A stretch of DNA of 64,000 nucleotides from DSVZ01 sp964568145 (lineage in GTDB: Bacteria; Verrucomicrobiota; Verrucomicrobiia; Limisphaerales; J093): the NCBI GenBank assembly GCA_964568145.1, contig CAZMOZ010000018.1, forward strand, positions 1 to 64,000, given 5' to 3'. The notes below the pieces were generated by a model, which saw nothing but the letters and a program-made list of their open reading frames with translations, did no database searches and was not told the DNA's origin. Both the position numbers and the translations under genes were made by a program. Within the stretch, counting starts at the first letter, position 1; each line of letters begins with the position of its first letter. This document shows, piece by piece, positions 16,909 through 25,803 of the stretch.

Positions 16909-17409
16909 ATGAACCCGCCTGAGAACAAATCTGGAGAGAATTTGGAAGCCTGGCTGGACGCGCAGCTTCGGCAACTGCCCGACCGCCCGGCGCCGGCCAG
17001 TCTGGCTCTGCGGGTCATGACCGCGATCGCCGCCCGCGCCCGCCGGCCTTGGTACGCCCGGCCGTGGTTGGAATGGCCGCGCTTCGCCCAGGCAATGTCG
17101 CTGCTGGCCGTTTCGTTCGTCCTAGGCGCGCTCACTTACGCCACCCTGCACTTCAGCGAGTTCGCCGCAGCGGGAACCGTCGGCGCCCGGCTGAATGTCT
17201 GGCTGGCGCCGCTGGAGGCGGTCTGGGCCGCGGCCCTGGCCGTGTGCGAGGCGCTGGGCCTGCTCAAACAGCAGGTGAGCGTGTGGATCTGGGTGGGTCT
17301 GGGCGCGCTGGGGGCGCTCATGTACGCGGTCTGTGTCGGGCTGGGCACGGTTTTGTACCGGTTGGCATTCCACAAATCAGAAGCAGGGAGGGACCATGAA
17401 ACGCATTGA
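16909..17409 (+). CDS. Two-helix membrane protein, candidate anti-sigma factor
   Basis: A 166-residue protein with a short hydrophilic N-terminus (an LDAQLRQLPDRPAPASLALR helix reminiscent of anti-sigma cytoplasmic parts), a transmembrane helix near residues 64-84 and a second near 122-146. There is no zinc motif. It follows an ECF sigma factor on the same strand and overlaps the next gene start by 14 bases. The position suggests it regulates that sigma factor, but no family signature confirms this. Confidence 0.6.
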   Translation: MNPPENKSGENLEAWLDAQLRQLPDRPAPASLALRVMTAIAARARRPWYARPWLEWPRFAQAMSLLAVSFVLGALTYATLHFSEFAAAGTVGARLNVWLAPLEAVWAAALAVCEALGLLKQQVSVWIWVGLGALGALMYAVCVGLGTVLYRLAFHKSEAGRDHETH

Positions 17410-19021
17410 GTTTGACCGTCGGTTGCGGGCGGGCTTGCTGGCAGCGGGCCTGGCCGCCGCCATCACGTTCCCGTCGCCGGCCTTCGCCCAGGCGGTGGAA
17501 GAACGGGACGAAACCGCCTCCGGCGCGCGCGACCGCGTGGCCACCAGTGAAGAGCGGCCGCGCTCGGTCGGTGAAGTGGTGAATGTCTTCAACAACTCGG
17601 AACTCAAGGCCGGCCGCCGTGCGGAGGTGGTTGTGACCGTGTTCGGCAACGCGCATGTCGAAGGCGAGGTGGACGACGTGTGCGTGACCGTGTTTGGCGA
17701 TGCGTTGGTCCGCGGCCGCGTCGCCAGCGAGTGCGTGGCGGTGTTCGGCAACCTCGACCTGGACGGGGAGGTGGGCGGCGATCTGGTGGTGGTCATGGGC
17801 AATGCCCAGTTGGGCCCCAACACGGTCGTGCACGGCGAAACCATCGTGATCGGCGGCAAGCTCAACCTGGCTCCGGGCGCGACCCTGCATGGCCAGAAGA
17901 TCCAGATGGCCGGCTTCCTGCCCGCCATCGGCGACTGGTTCCGGTACGGCTTGCTCCTGGGCCGTCCGCTGCCGCCCGGGGTGGGCTGGGTGTGGTTTGT
18001 GGTGGCGCTGCATTTCCTGCTGTACCTGCTCGTGGCCGCCTTGCTGCCCCGGCCGGTCGAGGTGTGCGAACAGACGCTGGACAAACAAGCGCTGCCGGCG
18101 TTCGGCATCGGCCTGTTGGGCCTGATCCTCAGCGCGCCCTTGAGTTTCGTGTTGCTGGCCTCCGGCGTGGGGCTCCTGGTTCTCCCCTTCGTGATCCTGG
18201 CCGGCATGGCGGCGCTGGTCATCGGCAAGGCGGCGATGTTTCAGTGGATCGGGCGCAGCATCTGCCGGCGCTTCAATGCCGACGGCACCTGCCCGCCGCT
18301 GCTCGGATTTGTCGCCGGCTTTGTTGTGGTGACGCTGTTGTACATGGTGCCGCTGCTTGGCTTCGTGGTGTACGGGCTTTCGATTCCGCTGGCCTTCGGT
18401 GCCGCGCTGCTGACCGTGATCGAAGTCATCCGCGCCAACCGGGCGGCTAAGGCACCGCCGCCCGCTCCGGCCTTCGCCCCGCCTCCCGTCACCGGCGGCC
18501 CGGCTGGCGGATCGGCGTCCGCGGCGGACGCGGCCCTGGCCTTCAGCACGCCGGCCACGGGTGGCCCGGCGTTGACGCCAGAAACCGGCGGAATGCCGGC
18601 GCCCGCGACCGGCGCCGGCTCGGCGGCCGAACTCTCGGTGCTGCCCCGGGCGGGATTCTGGATTCGCACTGGCGCGGCGTTCTTGGATTTGGTGCTGCTG
18701 GCCTGGCTGTTCGCCGCCTTTCCCGGACCGCTGTTCGGTCCCGGCTTCGTGCTGATCCTGATCGCCTACCACACGGCCATGTGGGCTTGGAAGGGCACTA
18801 CCCTGGGCGGCATCGTCTGCGGGCTGAAGGTGGTGCGCGTGGACGGCCGGCCGCTGGACTGGTCGGTGGCCTTGGTGCGGTCGCTGGCCGCGGTCTTCTC
18901 GGCCTTGCCGTTGTTCGTCGGGTTCTTCTGGGCCGGCTGGTCGGCGGAACGGCAAAGCTGGCACGACAAGATCGCGGGCACGATCATCGTAAAGATGCCC
19001 AAAGGCGTGTCGCTGGTCTGA
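17396..19021 (+). CDS. Bactofilin-like repeat and RDD-domain membrane protein
   Basis: A 541-residue protein with a strong ribosome binding site (GGGAGGGACC) just before ATG 17396. A signal peptide (cleaved near AFAQA) is followed by beta-helical polymer-forming-type repeats at about residues 60-160 (VVVTVFGNAHVEGEV, VCVTVFGDALVRGRV, ECVAVFGNLDLDGEV). After these come four to five transmembrane helices, a Pro/Ala/Gly-rich linker, and a C-terminal RDD domain beginning GFWIRTGAAFLDLVLLAWLF. The combination of exported bactofilin-like repeats with an RDD transmembrane domain is unusual, since bactofilins are normally cytosolic. It closes the ECF/anti-sigma cluster and is followed by a terminator at 19201. 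Confidence 0.8.
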   Translation: MKRIEFDRRLRAGLLAAGLAAAITFPSPAFAQAVEERDETASGARDRVATSEERPRSVGEVVNVFNNSELKAGRRAEVVVTVFGNAHVEGEVDDVCVTVFGDALVRGRVASECVAVFGNLDLDGEVGGDLVVVMGNAQLGPNTVVHGETIVIGGKLNLAPGATLHGQKIQMAGFLPAIGDWFRYGLLLGRPLPPGVGWVWFVVALHFLLYLLVAALLPRPVEVCEQTLDKQALPAFGIGLLGLILSAPLSFVLLASGVGLLVLPFVILAGMAALVIGKAAMFQWIGRSICRRFNADGTCPPLLGFVAGFVVVTLLYMVPLLGFVVYGLSIPLAFGAALLTVIEVIRANRAAKAPPPAPAFAPPPVTGGPAGGSASAADAALAFSTPATGGPALTPETGGMPAPATGAGSAAELSVLPRAGFWIRTGAAFLDLVLLAWLFAAFPGPLFGPGFVLILIAYHTAMWAWKGTTLGGIVCGLKVVRVDGRPLDWSVALVRSLAAVFSALPLFVGFFWAGWSAERQSWHDKIAGTIIVKMPKGVSLV

Positions 19022-19404
19022 GGCAGCGCGCCGGAGTTCCGCGGACGCGGTCGTCCGCAGAACGGGTGCGGCCCGGGGGGCAGCCGCGCCACTACGAGAC
19101 TGAACACGGGCGTTCTGCGGCCAAGGCCGACGTGCCACGGCGAGTTGCGGGGTGATGTTTCGGGCAAGAACGGTCAACGACCGGGGTTCGGTTGGGTTCG
19201 CGGGCGGCGGCTTTCGGGTCGCCGCCCGATTTTTTGAGCGGCGCGGACGCCGGTGAACAGCTTGGGCTTGCTAATCCGTTCCCCGATGACGCAGTGTTCA
19301 CTGCGGCGGTTGCCGGGCACCGGTTTCCGGGTGGTCCAGATACGGGAAACGCCTCCAACCAGCCAGGCTGAATCCTCAAAAACACCAGTCACACAAAGCA
19401 CGAT
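19022..19404. other. Intergenic region with terminator
   Basis: The gap between the bactofilin/RDD gene and the beta-barrel gene. It contains the terminator at 19201-19235 and, downstream of it, the presumed promoter and leader of the barrel gene. No gene is supported. Confidence 0.6.
19201..19235 (+). terminator. Rho-independent terminator
   Basis: A perfect nine-base stem (CGGGCGGCG pairing with CGCCGCCCG) with a ten-base loop, followed by ATTTTTT. It lies about 180 bases after the bactofilin/RDD gene stop and would end that transcript. Confidence 0.85.
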
Positions 19405-20625
19405 ATGCGTCTCACGCGGCCCTTTTTGCATCTGCTCGGATTGACCTTGCTGACCCTGGTTGCCCTGCCCGGGCGGGGGCGGGCGGAGGACGCGGACCGG
19501 TTCCGGCCTTACCTGCGGTTTCACAGCGGCGACGTGTCCCCGCTCTGGGGCGTGGACGACCTGTGGTCGTTCGGCGTGGGGGCGAACTTCAACCGGAACT
19601 GGGGCGGGGAGGTCATCCTGGATTTCTTCGAGCGCGAGTACGAACTTTCGCCGTACGGCACGCTGGGCGAGGTGTCGGCGTGGAACTTCGTGCCCGAGGC
19701 GCGGCTGCGCTTCCCGTTGTTGCAAGACCGGCTGGTGCCGTACCTCATCGCCGGCATCGGCCCGTCCTTTCTCCAGTTCAACGACCGCAAAAAGAGCGGC
19801 TACGGGCTGGACATTGACATCGAGGACATGAGCTTTGCGGTCGCGGCCGGCGCGGGCATCGAGTACTTCATCGCCGACAACGTCACCTTCGGCCTCGAAG
19901 GCAAATACATGTGGGTAAACCCCATTGACGGCACCGTGGAAGGCCAGACCGTGGACGTGGACCTGTCCTCGGCCATCTTCACCTTTGGCCTGCGCGTGTA
20001 CTTCGACGAAAACCAGCCGCGGCCGCTGGCGACGGAGGACGAGCGGGACCCGAACCGGTTTTACTTCGGCGTGCGCGTAGGCGGCTCGGTGCGGACGGAC
20101 GATGAATGGACATCCGGCGTGAACATCGTGCCCGAGCCCTCGGCCCTGGGAGGGACGGTGAACCAGACGGGCAGCCTCCTGCTGGGCGCGGACTTTGGCG
20201 AGAACTGGGGCATCGAGCTGGCCGCGGACAGCCTGGAACACGGCATCCGCGTGGAGGACTACGGCACCATCGGCGAGTACGGCATGGGGGTGGTGATCCC
20301 GCAACTGCGGCTCCGCTACCCGCTGCAACGCGGCCGGTGGGTGCCCTACTTTGCCACCGGCGTCGGCATCTCGTATGGCGAGTTCAACGACGGCAAGGAG
20401 GCCGGCGCGGGTCTGAAGGTGGATGCCAGCGGCATTTACCCCGCCCTCAGCGTCGGTGGCGGCATCGAATACTTCGTGGTGCGCAACTTCTCGTTCAGCG
20501 CCGACGCGCGTTGGGTTTACACTTGGGGACATGAGATTGACATCGCCGACGTGGTCAGCGGCAGCGGCGACTTTTCCACGGTGCAGTTCAGCATCGGCTT
20601 CCGCGTGTACCTGTTCGACTTTTAG
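19405..20625 (+). CDS. Outer membrane beta-barrel protein with duplicated barrel domain
   Basis: A 406-residue protein with a signal peptide (ending near GRGRAED) and two homologous halves of about 190 residues. Each runs from a GVGANFNRNWGGEV/LLGADFGENWGIEL strand through RLVPYLIAGIGPSF/RWVPYFATGVGISY and GAGIEYFIADNVTF/GGGIEYFVVRNFSF to a terminal aromatic strand (FTFGLRVYF and FSIGFRVYLFDF). This is the OmpW/OmpA-like eight-strand barrel pattern in tandem, ending with a C-terminal Phe as required for BAM recognition. Whether it forms two small barrels or one 16-strand barrel cannot be told. Start ATG 19405. Confidence 0.82.
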   Translation: MRLTRPFLHLLGLTLLTLVALPGRGRAEDADRFRPYLRFHSGDVSPLWGVDDLWSFGVGANFNRNWGGEVILDFFEREYELSPYGTLGEVSAWNFVPEARLRFPLLQDRLVPYLIAGIGPSFLQFNDRKKSGYGLDIDIEDMSFAVAAGAGIEYFIADNVTFGLEGKYMWVNPIDGTVEGQTVDVDLSSAIFTFGLRVYFDENQPRPLATEDERDPNRFYFGVRVGGSVRTDDEWTSGVNIVPEPSALGGTVNQTGSLLLGADFGENWGIELAADSLEHGIRVEDYGTIGEYGMGVVIPQLRLRYPLQRGRWVPYFATGVGISYGEFNDGKEAGAGLKVDASGIYPALSVGGGIEYFVVRNFSFSADARWVYTWGHEIDIADVVSGSGDFSTVQFSIGFRVYLFDF

Positions 20626-20654
20626 CCGGCTTCGCCAGTCGCGGGTTTACGTTT

Positions 20655-20687
20655 CCAGCCGGTCAGGCTTCGTACCTGGCCGGCTGG
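20655..20687 (+). terminator. Hairpin terminator candidate after beta-barrel gene
   Basis: A 13-base stem with one G-T pair (CCAGCCGGTCAGG against CCTGGCCGGCTGG), seven-base loop, followed by TTGATTTC. It begins 30 bases after the barrel gene stop. The T-tract is weak, so it is a probable but not certain terminator. Confidence 0.6.
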
Positions 20688-20756
20688 TTGATTTCGGGAG
20701 GAGACCTGGCGGTTGGCTTGGCAGGCTGGTTACTACCACGAAGAGCGAAATGGGGA

Positions 20757-20935
20757 GCGCACGCGCCCCGCGCGGCGACCATGCGGAAGCGTCTGAACTG
20801 ACGCAGGCGCTTGAACGGCCCCCCTCTCCCCGGGGTGAGGGGGAAGGAGGCAACCGAAGGACTTGGAGGGCGGATGGCCCTTCGTGCCATTGGCCGGAGG
20901 ATACTCCCACAAAAAGAGAGGTGCGCGCGCTTCTT
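20757..20935 (-). repeat. Dispersed repeat R2, copy 2 (inverted relative to copy 1)
   Basis: Reverse-complement counterpart of 8100-8265, with the shared GAGGGGGAAGGAGGCAA block, TGGCCGGA and CCCACAAAAAG. It occupies most of the gap between the beta-barrel gene and the Tat-exported isomerase-like gene (20626-21038); nothing else is recognisable there apart from the hairpin at 20655. Confidence 0.75.
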
Positions 20936-21038
20936 CCCGCGCCTCGCCAATGTGCTTGCTTCTGCCGCCGGCAAGGCGTACGCCTTGGTCACACATTACC
21001 CATTCGTTATTTTCCAAAACCACGATTCAGAATTACCC

Positions 21039-22607
21039 ATGAACACCCAGTTCCTGCCCACCGGTTGTGCCTGCTGTCCGATGAACCGCCGCCACTTCCT
21101 CGCCCGTGGCAGCGCGGCGGCCGCCGGCGCGCTCGGCCTGCTGGCCGCGCCGACCCAACTCCTAGCCGCTGACAAGCCCGCCACCCGCACCCGAATCCGC
21201 ATCGTTTACGCCTTGCACGCGCCGCAGCAGCCCGGCCCTGACTGGCCCAACAAAGGCTTCGATTTCCAGCCCGTCATGGAACGCGTGCAGCGCGAGCTGA
21301 CCCGCCGCTGCAAGGGGTTTGACTTCGTCGCCGCGACCGCCAACGGCCCCGAGCAGGCGAAGCAGATCCTCGAGGCCGACAAGGCTGGCGGCGTGGACGG
21401 CTACCTGGTGTACCAGATGAATTGCTGGAACCAGGTGGTGCAGACCCTCGCCGCCTCCGGCAAGCCGGTACTGTACGCGGATTTCCAGTTCGGCGGCAGC
21501 GGCGGGTTTCTGGTGTACAACGCGGCGTTTCTGCGGAGCCAGGCGCCCAACGTCGGCTTCGTCGCCTCCTCGGACCTCAAGGACCTCGCCGAAGCAGTGA
21601 AGTGCTTTGCCGTCGTCACGAAGGGCGGCACGGTGGCCGACTTCGTCGCGGCCACCGCCAACGTCCGCGTCCGGCACACGCCCAAGGCCGGCCGCCTGGC
21701 CTTCCGGGCGGACGACTTGAACTGCGTTTCCACCGACGACTGCCTGCGCCAGATGAAGGCCTCGCGCATCCTGGCGGTGCGCGACCAGAACACCGGCGAA
21801 GAACCGGCCATCGCGGGCATCCCGGTGCAGAAGGTGCCGTTTGCCGAGTTGAACGAAGCCTGGAAGAACGCCGATCCGGATGAGACCCGCGCCGTGGCCG
21901 ACCGCTGGCAGAGGTCCGCCCGGCGGGTGGAAGGCGTCTCGCGTGAAACCCTCGAGACCTCCGCCGCCATGTACCTCGCCGAAAAGGCGCTGCTCAAGAA
22001 GCACGGCGCGAACGCCATCACCATCAACTGCCTGGGCGGTTTTTACGGCGGCCACATTCACGCCTACCCGTGCCTGGGTTTTTACCAGTTGCTCAACGAC
22101 GGCCTAGTGGGCGGCTGCGAGTGCGACGTCCGCTCCGCCGCCACGATGGTCATCGGCGCCATCCTGACGCGCGGCCGGCCAGGCTACATCTCCGACCCGG
22201 TGATGGACACCGCCAAGCGCCAGATCATCTACGCGCATTGCGTGGCGGCCAACAAGGCGCTCGGACCGCAAGGACCGGCGAACCCGTTTGAAATCCTGAC
22301 GCATTCCGAGGACCGCCAGGGCGCGTCCGTGCGCTCGATCCTGCCCGCGGGCTATCTGACCACGACGCTCGAATTCGACCAGGGCCGGAAGCAAATCCTC
22401 TTCCATCAAGCCAAGGCGGTGGGCAACGACCCCGATGACCGCGCCTGCCGCACCAAGTTGTGCGCCGAGCCGGTGGGCGATTTCGAGAAGCTCTTCCGCG
22501 AATGGGATCAATGGGGCTGGCATCGCGTCACCTTCTACGGCGACCTCAAGCAGCCCATCTTCGCCCTGGCCGACGCGCTGGGCTGGAAGGTGGTTGAAGA
22601 AGCGTAA
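21039..22607 (+). CDS. Tat-exported fucose/arabinose isomerase-like protein
   Basis: A 522-residue protein with a twin-arginine leader (RRHFLARGSAAAAGALGLLA). The body resembles the L-fucose/L-arabinose isomerase fold: an N-terminal alpha/beta half (VYQMNCWNQVVQTLAASGKP) and a C-terminal half with TINCLGGFYGGHIHAYPCLG and ECDVRSAATMVIG, which carry acidic and histidine residues plausible for metal binding. Sugar isomerases are normally cytosolic, so export is notable; verrucomicrobial genomes contain several such secreted relatives. Two starts fit, ATG 21039 (with a Cys-rich 14-residue extension) and ATG 21081 directly before the twin-arginine motif. The exact substrate is unknown. Confidence 0.75.
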   Translation: MNTQFLPTGCACCPMNRRHFLARGSAAAAGALGLLAAPTQLLAADKPATRTRIRIVYALHAPQQPGPDWPNKGFDFQPVMERVQRELTRRCKGFDFVAATANGPEQAKQILEADKAGGVDGYLVYQMNCWNQVVQTLAASGKPVLYADFQFGGSGGFLVYNAAFLRSQAPNVGFVASSDLKDLAEAVKCFAVVTKGGTVADFVAATANVRVRHTPKAGRLAFRADDLNCVSTDDCLRQMKASRILAVRDQNTGEEPAIAGIPVQKVPFAELNEAWKNADPDETRAVADRWQRSARRVEGVSRETLETSAAMYLAEKALLKKHGANAITINCLGGFYGGHIHAYPCLGFYQLLNDGLVGGCECDVRSAATMVIGAILTRGRPGYISDPVMDTAKRQIIYAHCVAANKALGPQGPANPFEILTHSEDRQGASVRSILPAGYLTTTLEFDQGRKQILFHQAKAVGNDPDDRACRTKLCAEPVGDFEKLFREWDQWGWHRVTFYGDLKQPIFALADALGWKVVEEA

Positions 22608-22899
22608 GCCGCATTCCGAGGGAATGGCCAGGACCTGATCGTCCAAGGCGGATCTTTGAACGGGACGGCCGACCACAGCCGGCGTTTGTGCCGCACCGGC
22701 TTTGATGCGGTGGGGCGGGACTCCGTCGCGCCCTGGCCTTTCGAGGCTGCGGTCGGCGGACTGCGGTCCCCTGCGGGCAGGTCGCCCGGGCCACCACGGA
22801 CCGCCCGCTGCCGGAGCGAAAGTGAGCTGCGCCCGCGCCGGAGGTCGGTTTTCGGGTTGAAGAAAGCCGGCCTCCAGCCGTCAATACCTGCAAACACGC
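22608..22899. repeat. Degenerate R1-type repeat in intergenic gap
   Basis: The gap ends in TGAGCTGCGCCC at 22824-22835, a one-base variant of the R1 terminus. Its interior (GTGGGGCGGGACTCCGTCG; CAGGTCGCCCGGGCCAC) resembles the interior of the R1 copy at 49602. The left end (about 22646) is poorly preserved. No gene is supported here; the GTG start of the next gene follows. Confidence 0.55.
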
Positions 22900-23775
22900 G
22901 TGTCCGCCCCGAGCACCAGCGCCGCCCCCGGCGGGTTGACCGACGGTCTCAAAACCGCCCTGCTCACGCTGCTGGCCGATGAAGACACCCAGGTGCATCA
23001 GGCCGCCCGCGCCCGCATCCTGGCCGGCGGTCCCGAGGTGCGCGCCTGGCTCCGGCCGCACTTGCGCAGCGCCGATCCCGTGCTGCGCCGGCGCGTCGCC
23101 GAAATCCTCCGCCATGTGGACCGCCAGCAGGCGGACAACGACTTCCTCGCGTTTTGTCTCCGGCACGGCGACGACTGCGACCTTGAGGAAGGCGTCTGGC
23201 TGCTGGCCCGCACGCAGTACCCCGAGATCAACGTGCTGGCCTACCGGGCCTTGCTGGACAGCTTCGCCGCGGACATCCGCGAGCGGCTGGGCGGCGAGTT
23301 GCGGTCGGTGGGCTGCCTGCCGGTGATCAACGACCACCTCTTCAACGAGCTGGGATTCCGCGGCAACGAGAAGCACTTTTACGACCCGGAAAACAGCTAC
23401 CTGAACCGCGTCCTGGACCGGCGCACCGGCAATCCGATCAGCCTCTGCACGGTCTATTGGCTGTTGGCCCGGCGGCTGGGCCTGCCGGTGGTGGGCGTGG
23501 CGTTGCCGCGGCATTTCGTCTGCCGGTTCCAGACGCCCACGGAAACGGTGTTCGTGGATGCCTTCCATCGCGGCAAGCTGCTCACGCGAGCGGACTGCAT
23601 CCGCTTCCTGCAACAAATCGGGCAGGGCTTCCAGGAAAGCTACCTGGCCCCGGCCACGGCGGGGCGCACGTTGCTGCGGATGTGCTCGAACCTCCACCAG
23701 ATCTACCACGATCTGGGCCAGCGTGAGGAGGAATCCCGCCTGCAACGCTACGTCGTGGCGCTGGCGCGGCACTGA
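22900..23775 (+). CDS. SirB1/transglutaminase-core2 family protein
   Basis: A 291-residue protein of the SirB1 (Transglut_core2) family. The first third is alpha-helical and HEAT-like. The core contains NDHLFNELGF, then NPISLCTVYWLLARRLGLPV with the candidate nucleophile Cys, and LPRHFVCRF with the His, the transglutaminase-like arrangement. A C-terminal helical segment resembles a TPR. SirB1 proteins are widespread and their reaction is unproven. GTG 22900 is the only reasonable start with family-like length. It converges on tsf, and a terminator at 23966-24010 separates them. Confidence 0.82.
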   Translation: MSAPSTSAAPGGLTDGLKTALLTLLADEDTQVHQAARARILAGGPEVRAWLRPHLRSADPVLRRRVAEILRHVDRQQADNDFLAFCLRHGDDCDLEEGVWLLARTQYPEINVLAYRALLDSFAADIRERLGGELRSVGCLPVINDHLFNELGFRGNEKHFYDPENSYLNRVLDRRTGNPISLCTVYWLLARRLGLPVVGVALPRHFVCRFQTPTETVFVDAFHRGKLLTRADCIRFLQQIGQGFQESYLAPATAGRTLLRMCSNLHQIYHDLGQREEESRLQRYVVALARH

Positions 23776-23965
23776 ACCCCCTCGGCGGCTTCGCGCGAGT
23801 TGACGCCCGGCGCACAGGTCGTCACAGTGAATGCCCGCGTCCCTGCCAGTCTATTCCATGATTTGTGTCTCGCCCGGGGAGGATGCCGGCGCTCCCAGCA
23901 CACAGACGGGTTCGTTCCAAGGAACAAAGCGCAGCCTCGCTCGGAAAATCTCCCGCGGATTCAGT

Positions 23966-24010
23966 GCAAAACTCAAAAACAACACGCCGGTCGTCCGCGA
24001 ACGACCGGCG
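23966..24010 (-). terminator. Rho-independent terminator of rpsB-tsf
   Basis: A perfect ten-base stem (CGCCGGTCGT with ACGACCGGCG, six-base loop) at 23985-24010. Read on the minus strand it is followed by TGTTGTTTTTGAGTTTTG. It starts about 30 bases after the tsf stop codon, so it ends the ribosomal protein/elongation factor transcript. Confidence 0.88.
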
Positions 24011-24039
24011 GGTTTGGTCTGGCGGAACTGAATCCGGCC

Positions 24040-24888
24040 TCAGGCGGCAATGGCTTCGCCCACCTGGAACCGCACAAACCGCCGGACGGTGAGCTCGTCG
24101 CCAAGCTGTTTGCCCACCGTGGCCAGGTGCTCCCGCACGGTGATCTCGGCGTTGCGCTTCACGTAGCCCTGATCCAGCAAGCACACGGTCTGGTAGAACT
24201 TCTCGAGCTTGCCTTCGATGATCTTGGCCAGCGCCTGGGGCGGCTTGCCCTTGAGCGCGTCCGAGTTGGCCACCACGTCGCGCTCGCGCGCCACGGCGGC
24301 CGGGTCAAGCTGTTCGCGCGTGACTACCAGCGGACTGGCGGCGGCGATCTGGAGGGTGATGTCCTTGACCAGTTGCTTGAAGTCCTCGGTGGCCACGGTG
24401 GCCTCGCGCGTGGCGCCCACCTCGACCAGCACGCCCACTTTGGCGCCGGTGTGGATGTACGCGGCGATCAGGCCGTTGCCCCCGAGGTCAAACCGCTGGT
24501 GCCGGGCGATGCGGATGTTCTCACGGATGCGGCTGACGGCGTCGGTGCGCAACGCCTCGAGGTCGGCGGCCGGGTTTTCGGCCAGCGTGCGGGCGACCTG
24601 CTCGCAGAAGGCCTTGAACAGGTCGTTCTTGGCCACGAAGTCGGTTTCGCAGTTCACCTCCACCAGCACGCCGGCGCGCGAGCCGGGCAGGATGTGCTGG
24701 GCGATGGCACCCTCGCGGGCCTCGCGGGCGGATTTCTTGGCGGCGGTGGCAATGCCGCGCTTGCGCAGCAAATCCACGGCGGTGTTGAGGTCGCCGGCGG
24801 TTTCGATGAGCGCCTTCTTGCAGTCCATCATGCCGGCGTTGGTCATTTCGCGCAGCTTGGAGATCAACTGGGTCGTGATTTCAGGCAT
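24040..24888 (-). CDS. tsf: Translation elongation factor Ts
   Basis: A 282-residue guanine nucleotide exchange factor for EF-Tu. The N-terminal UBA-like domain (LISKLREMTNAGMMDCKKAL), the VNCETDFVAKND motif at about residues 78-89 that contacts EF-Tu, and the C-terminal dimerisation-type subdomains are all present, at normal length. It lies 81 bases downstream of rpsB on the same strand, the usual order, and is followed by a terminator. Further members of the common rpsB-tsf-pyrH-frr string are absent here. Confidence 0.97.
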   Translation of the reverse strand: MPEITTQLISKLREMTNAGMMDCKKALIETAGDLNTAVDLLRKRGIATAAKKSAREAREGAIAQHILPGSRAGVLVEVNCETDFVAKNDLFKAFCEQVARTLAENPAADLEALRTDAVSRIRENIRIARHQRFDLGGNGLIAAYIHTGAKVGVLVEVGATREATVATEDFKQLVKDITLQIAAASPLVVTREQLDPAAVARERDVVANSDALKGKPPQALAKIIEGKLEKFYQTVCLLDQGYVKRNAEITVREHLATVGKQLGDELTVRRFVRFQVGEAIAA

Positions 24889-24969
24889 AAAAATCGGGGT
24901 TTGGAAACAAGTGTGTCGGGCCGGGGCTCCGAGGACGGCGTTCCGCGGCGGTGTGCTTCAACTTCCGGC

Positions 24970-25803
24970 TCACGCCACCGGCGGCGGAGCCACTTCGGGG
25001 GCCGCCAGCGGGGCCGGCGCCACGGCGGGAAGGACGACCAGAGCCGGAGCCGGGGCTGGGGCAGGAGCCGGCTCGGGGGCGGTGGCCTCCTCCGCTTTGC
25101 GCCGCGCGAACCGGGTCTCGAATTCGGCGCGCGCCTGGCCGATCGCTTGCACCACCACGCTGAGGATCAGGCGCACCGACCGGATGGCGTCGTCGTTGCC
25201 CGCAACCGGGTACTCGACGAGGTTCGGGTCGCAGTTCGTGTCCACGATGGCCACGATGGGAACTTTCAGGCGGCGCGCCTCGGCGACGGCGTTCTTCTCG
25301 CGCTTGATGTCCACGACGAACAGGGCGGCCGGCGGCTTCTCCATCGTGCGGATGCCTTCCAGGTTCTTGAGCAGGCGGGCCATCTCGCGGCGGAGGACGG
25401 ATTGCTCTTGTTTGACGTAGTTGTTGATGGAGCCGTCGGCCTCCATCTTCTCGATCTCCTTCAAGCGGGCCATGGACCGCTTGAGGGTCTTCATGTTGGT
25501 GAGGGTGCCGCCGAGCCAGCGCTCGGTGACGTACGGCTGGCCGCAGGACCTGGCCGCGTCCTTCACCGCCTCCTGGGCCTGTTTCTTCGTGCCCACGAAG
25601 AGGATCTGGCCGCCTTCCCCGGCCGCCTGGCGCAGGAACGCGCAGGCCGCCTCGAGCTGGGCGAGCGTCTTGCTCAAGTCAATGATGTGGATGCCGTTGC
25701 GCGCGTCGAAGATGAACGGCTTCATCGCCGGATTCCAGCGACGGGTCTGATGACCGAAGTGAACGCCCGCTTCGAGCAGCTCTTTGATGCCGATGCTGAT
25801 CAC
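24970..25803 (-). CDS. rpsB: 30S ribosomal protein S2
   Basis: A 277-residue protein, slightly long for S2 because of an Ala/Pro-rich C-terminal tail of about 40 residues. Core motifs are KELLEAGVHFGHQTRRWNP, the IDLSKTLAQL strand, FVGTKKQAQ, YVTERWLGGTLTN and PIVAIVDTNCDPN. The start is GTG 25803, preceded by AAAGGAAAC as ribosome binding site; a longer frame from 25839 would add residues absent from the family. Transcribed together with tsf. Confidence 0.97.
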   Translation of the reverse strand: MISIGIKELLEAGVHFGHQTRRWNPAMKPFIFDARNGIHIIDLSKTLAQLEAACAFLRQAAGEGGQILFVGTKKQAQEAVKDAARSCGQPYVTERWLGGTLTNMKTLKRSMARLKEIEKMEADGSINNYVKQEQSVLRREMARLLKNLEGIRTMEKPPAALFVVDIKREKNAVAEARRLKVPIVAIVDTNCDPNLVEYPVAGNDDAIRSVRLILSVVVQAIGQARAEFETRFARRKAEEATAPEPAPAPAPAPALVVLPAVAPAPLAAPEVAPPPVA

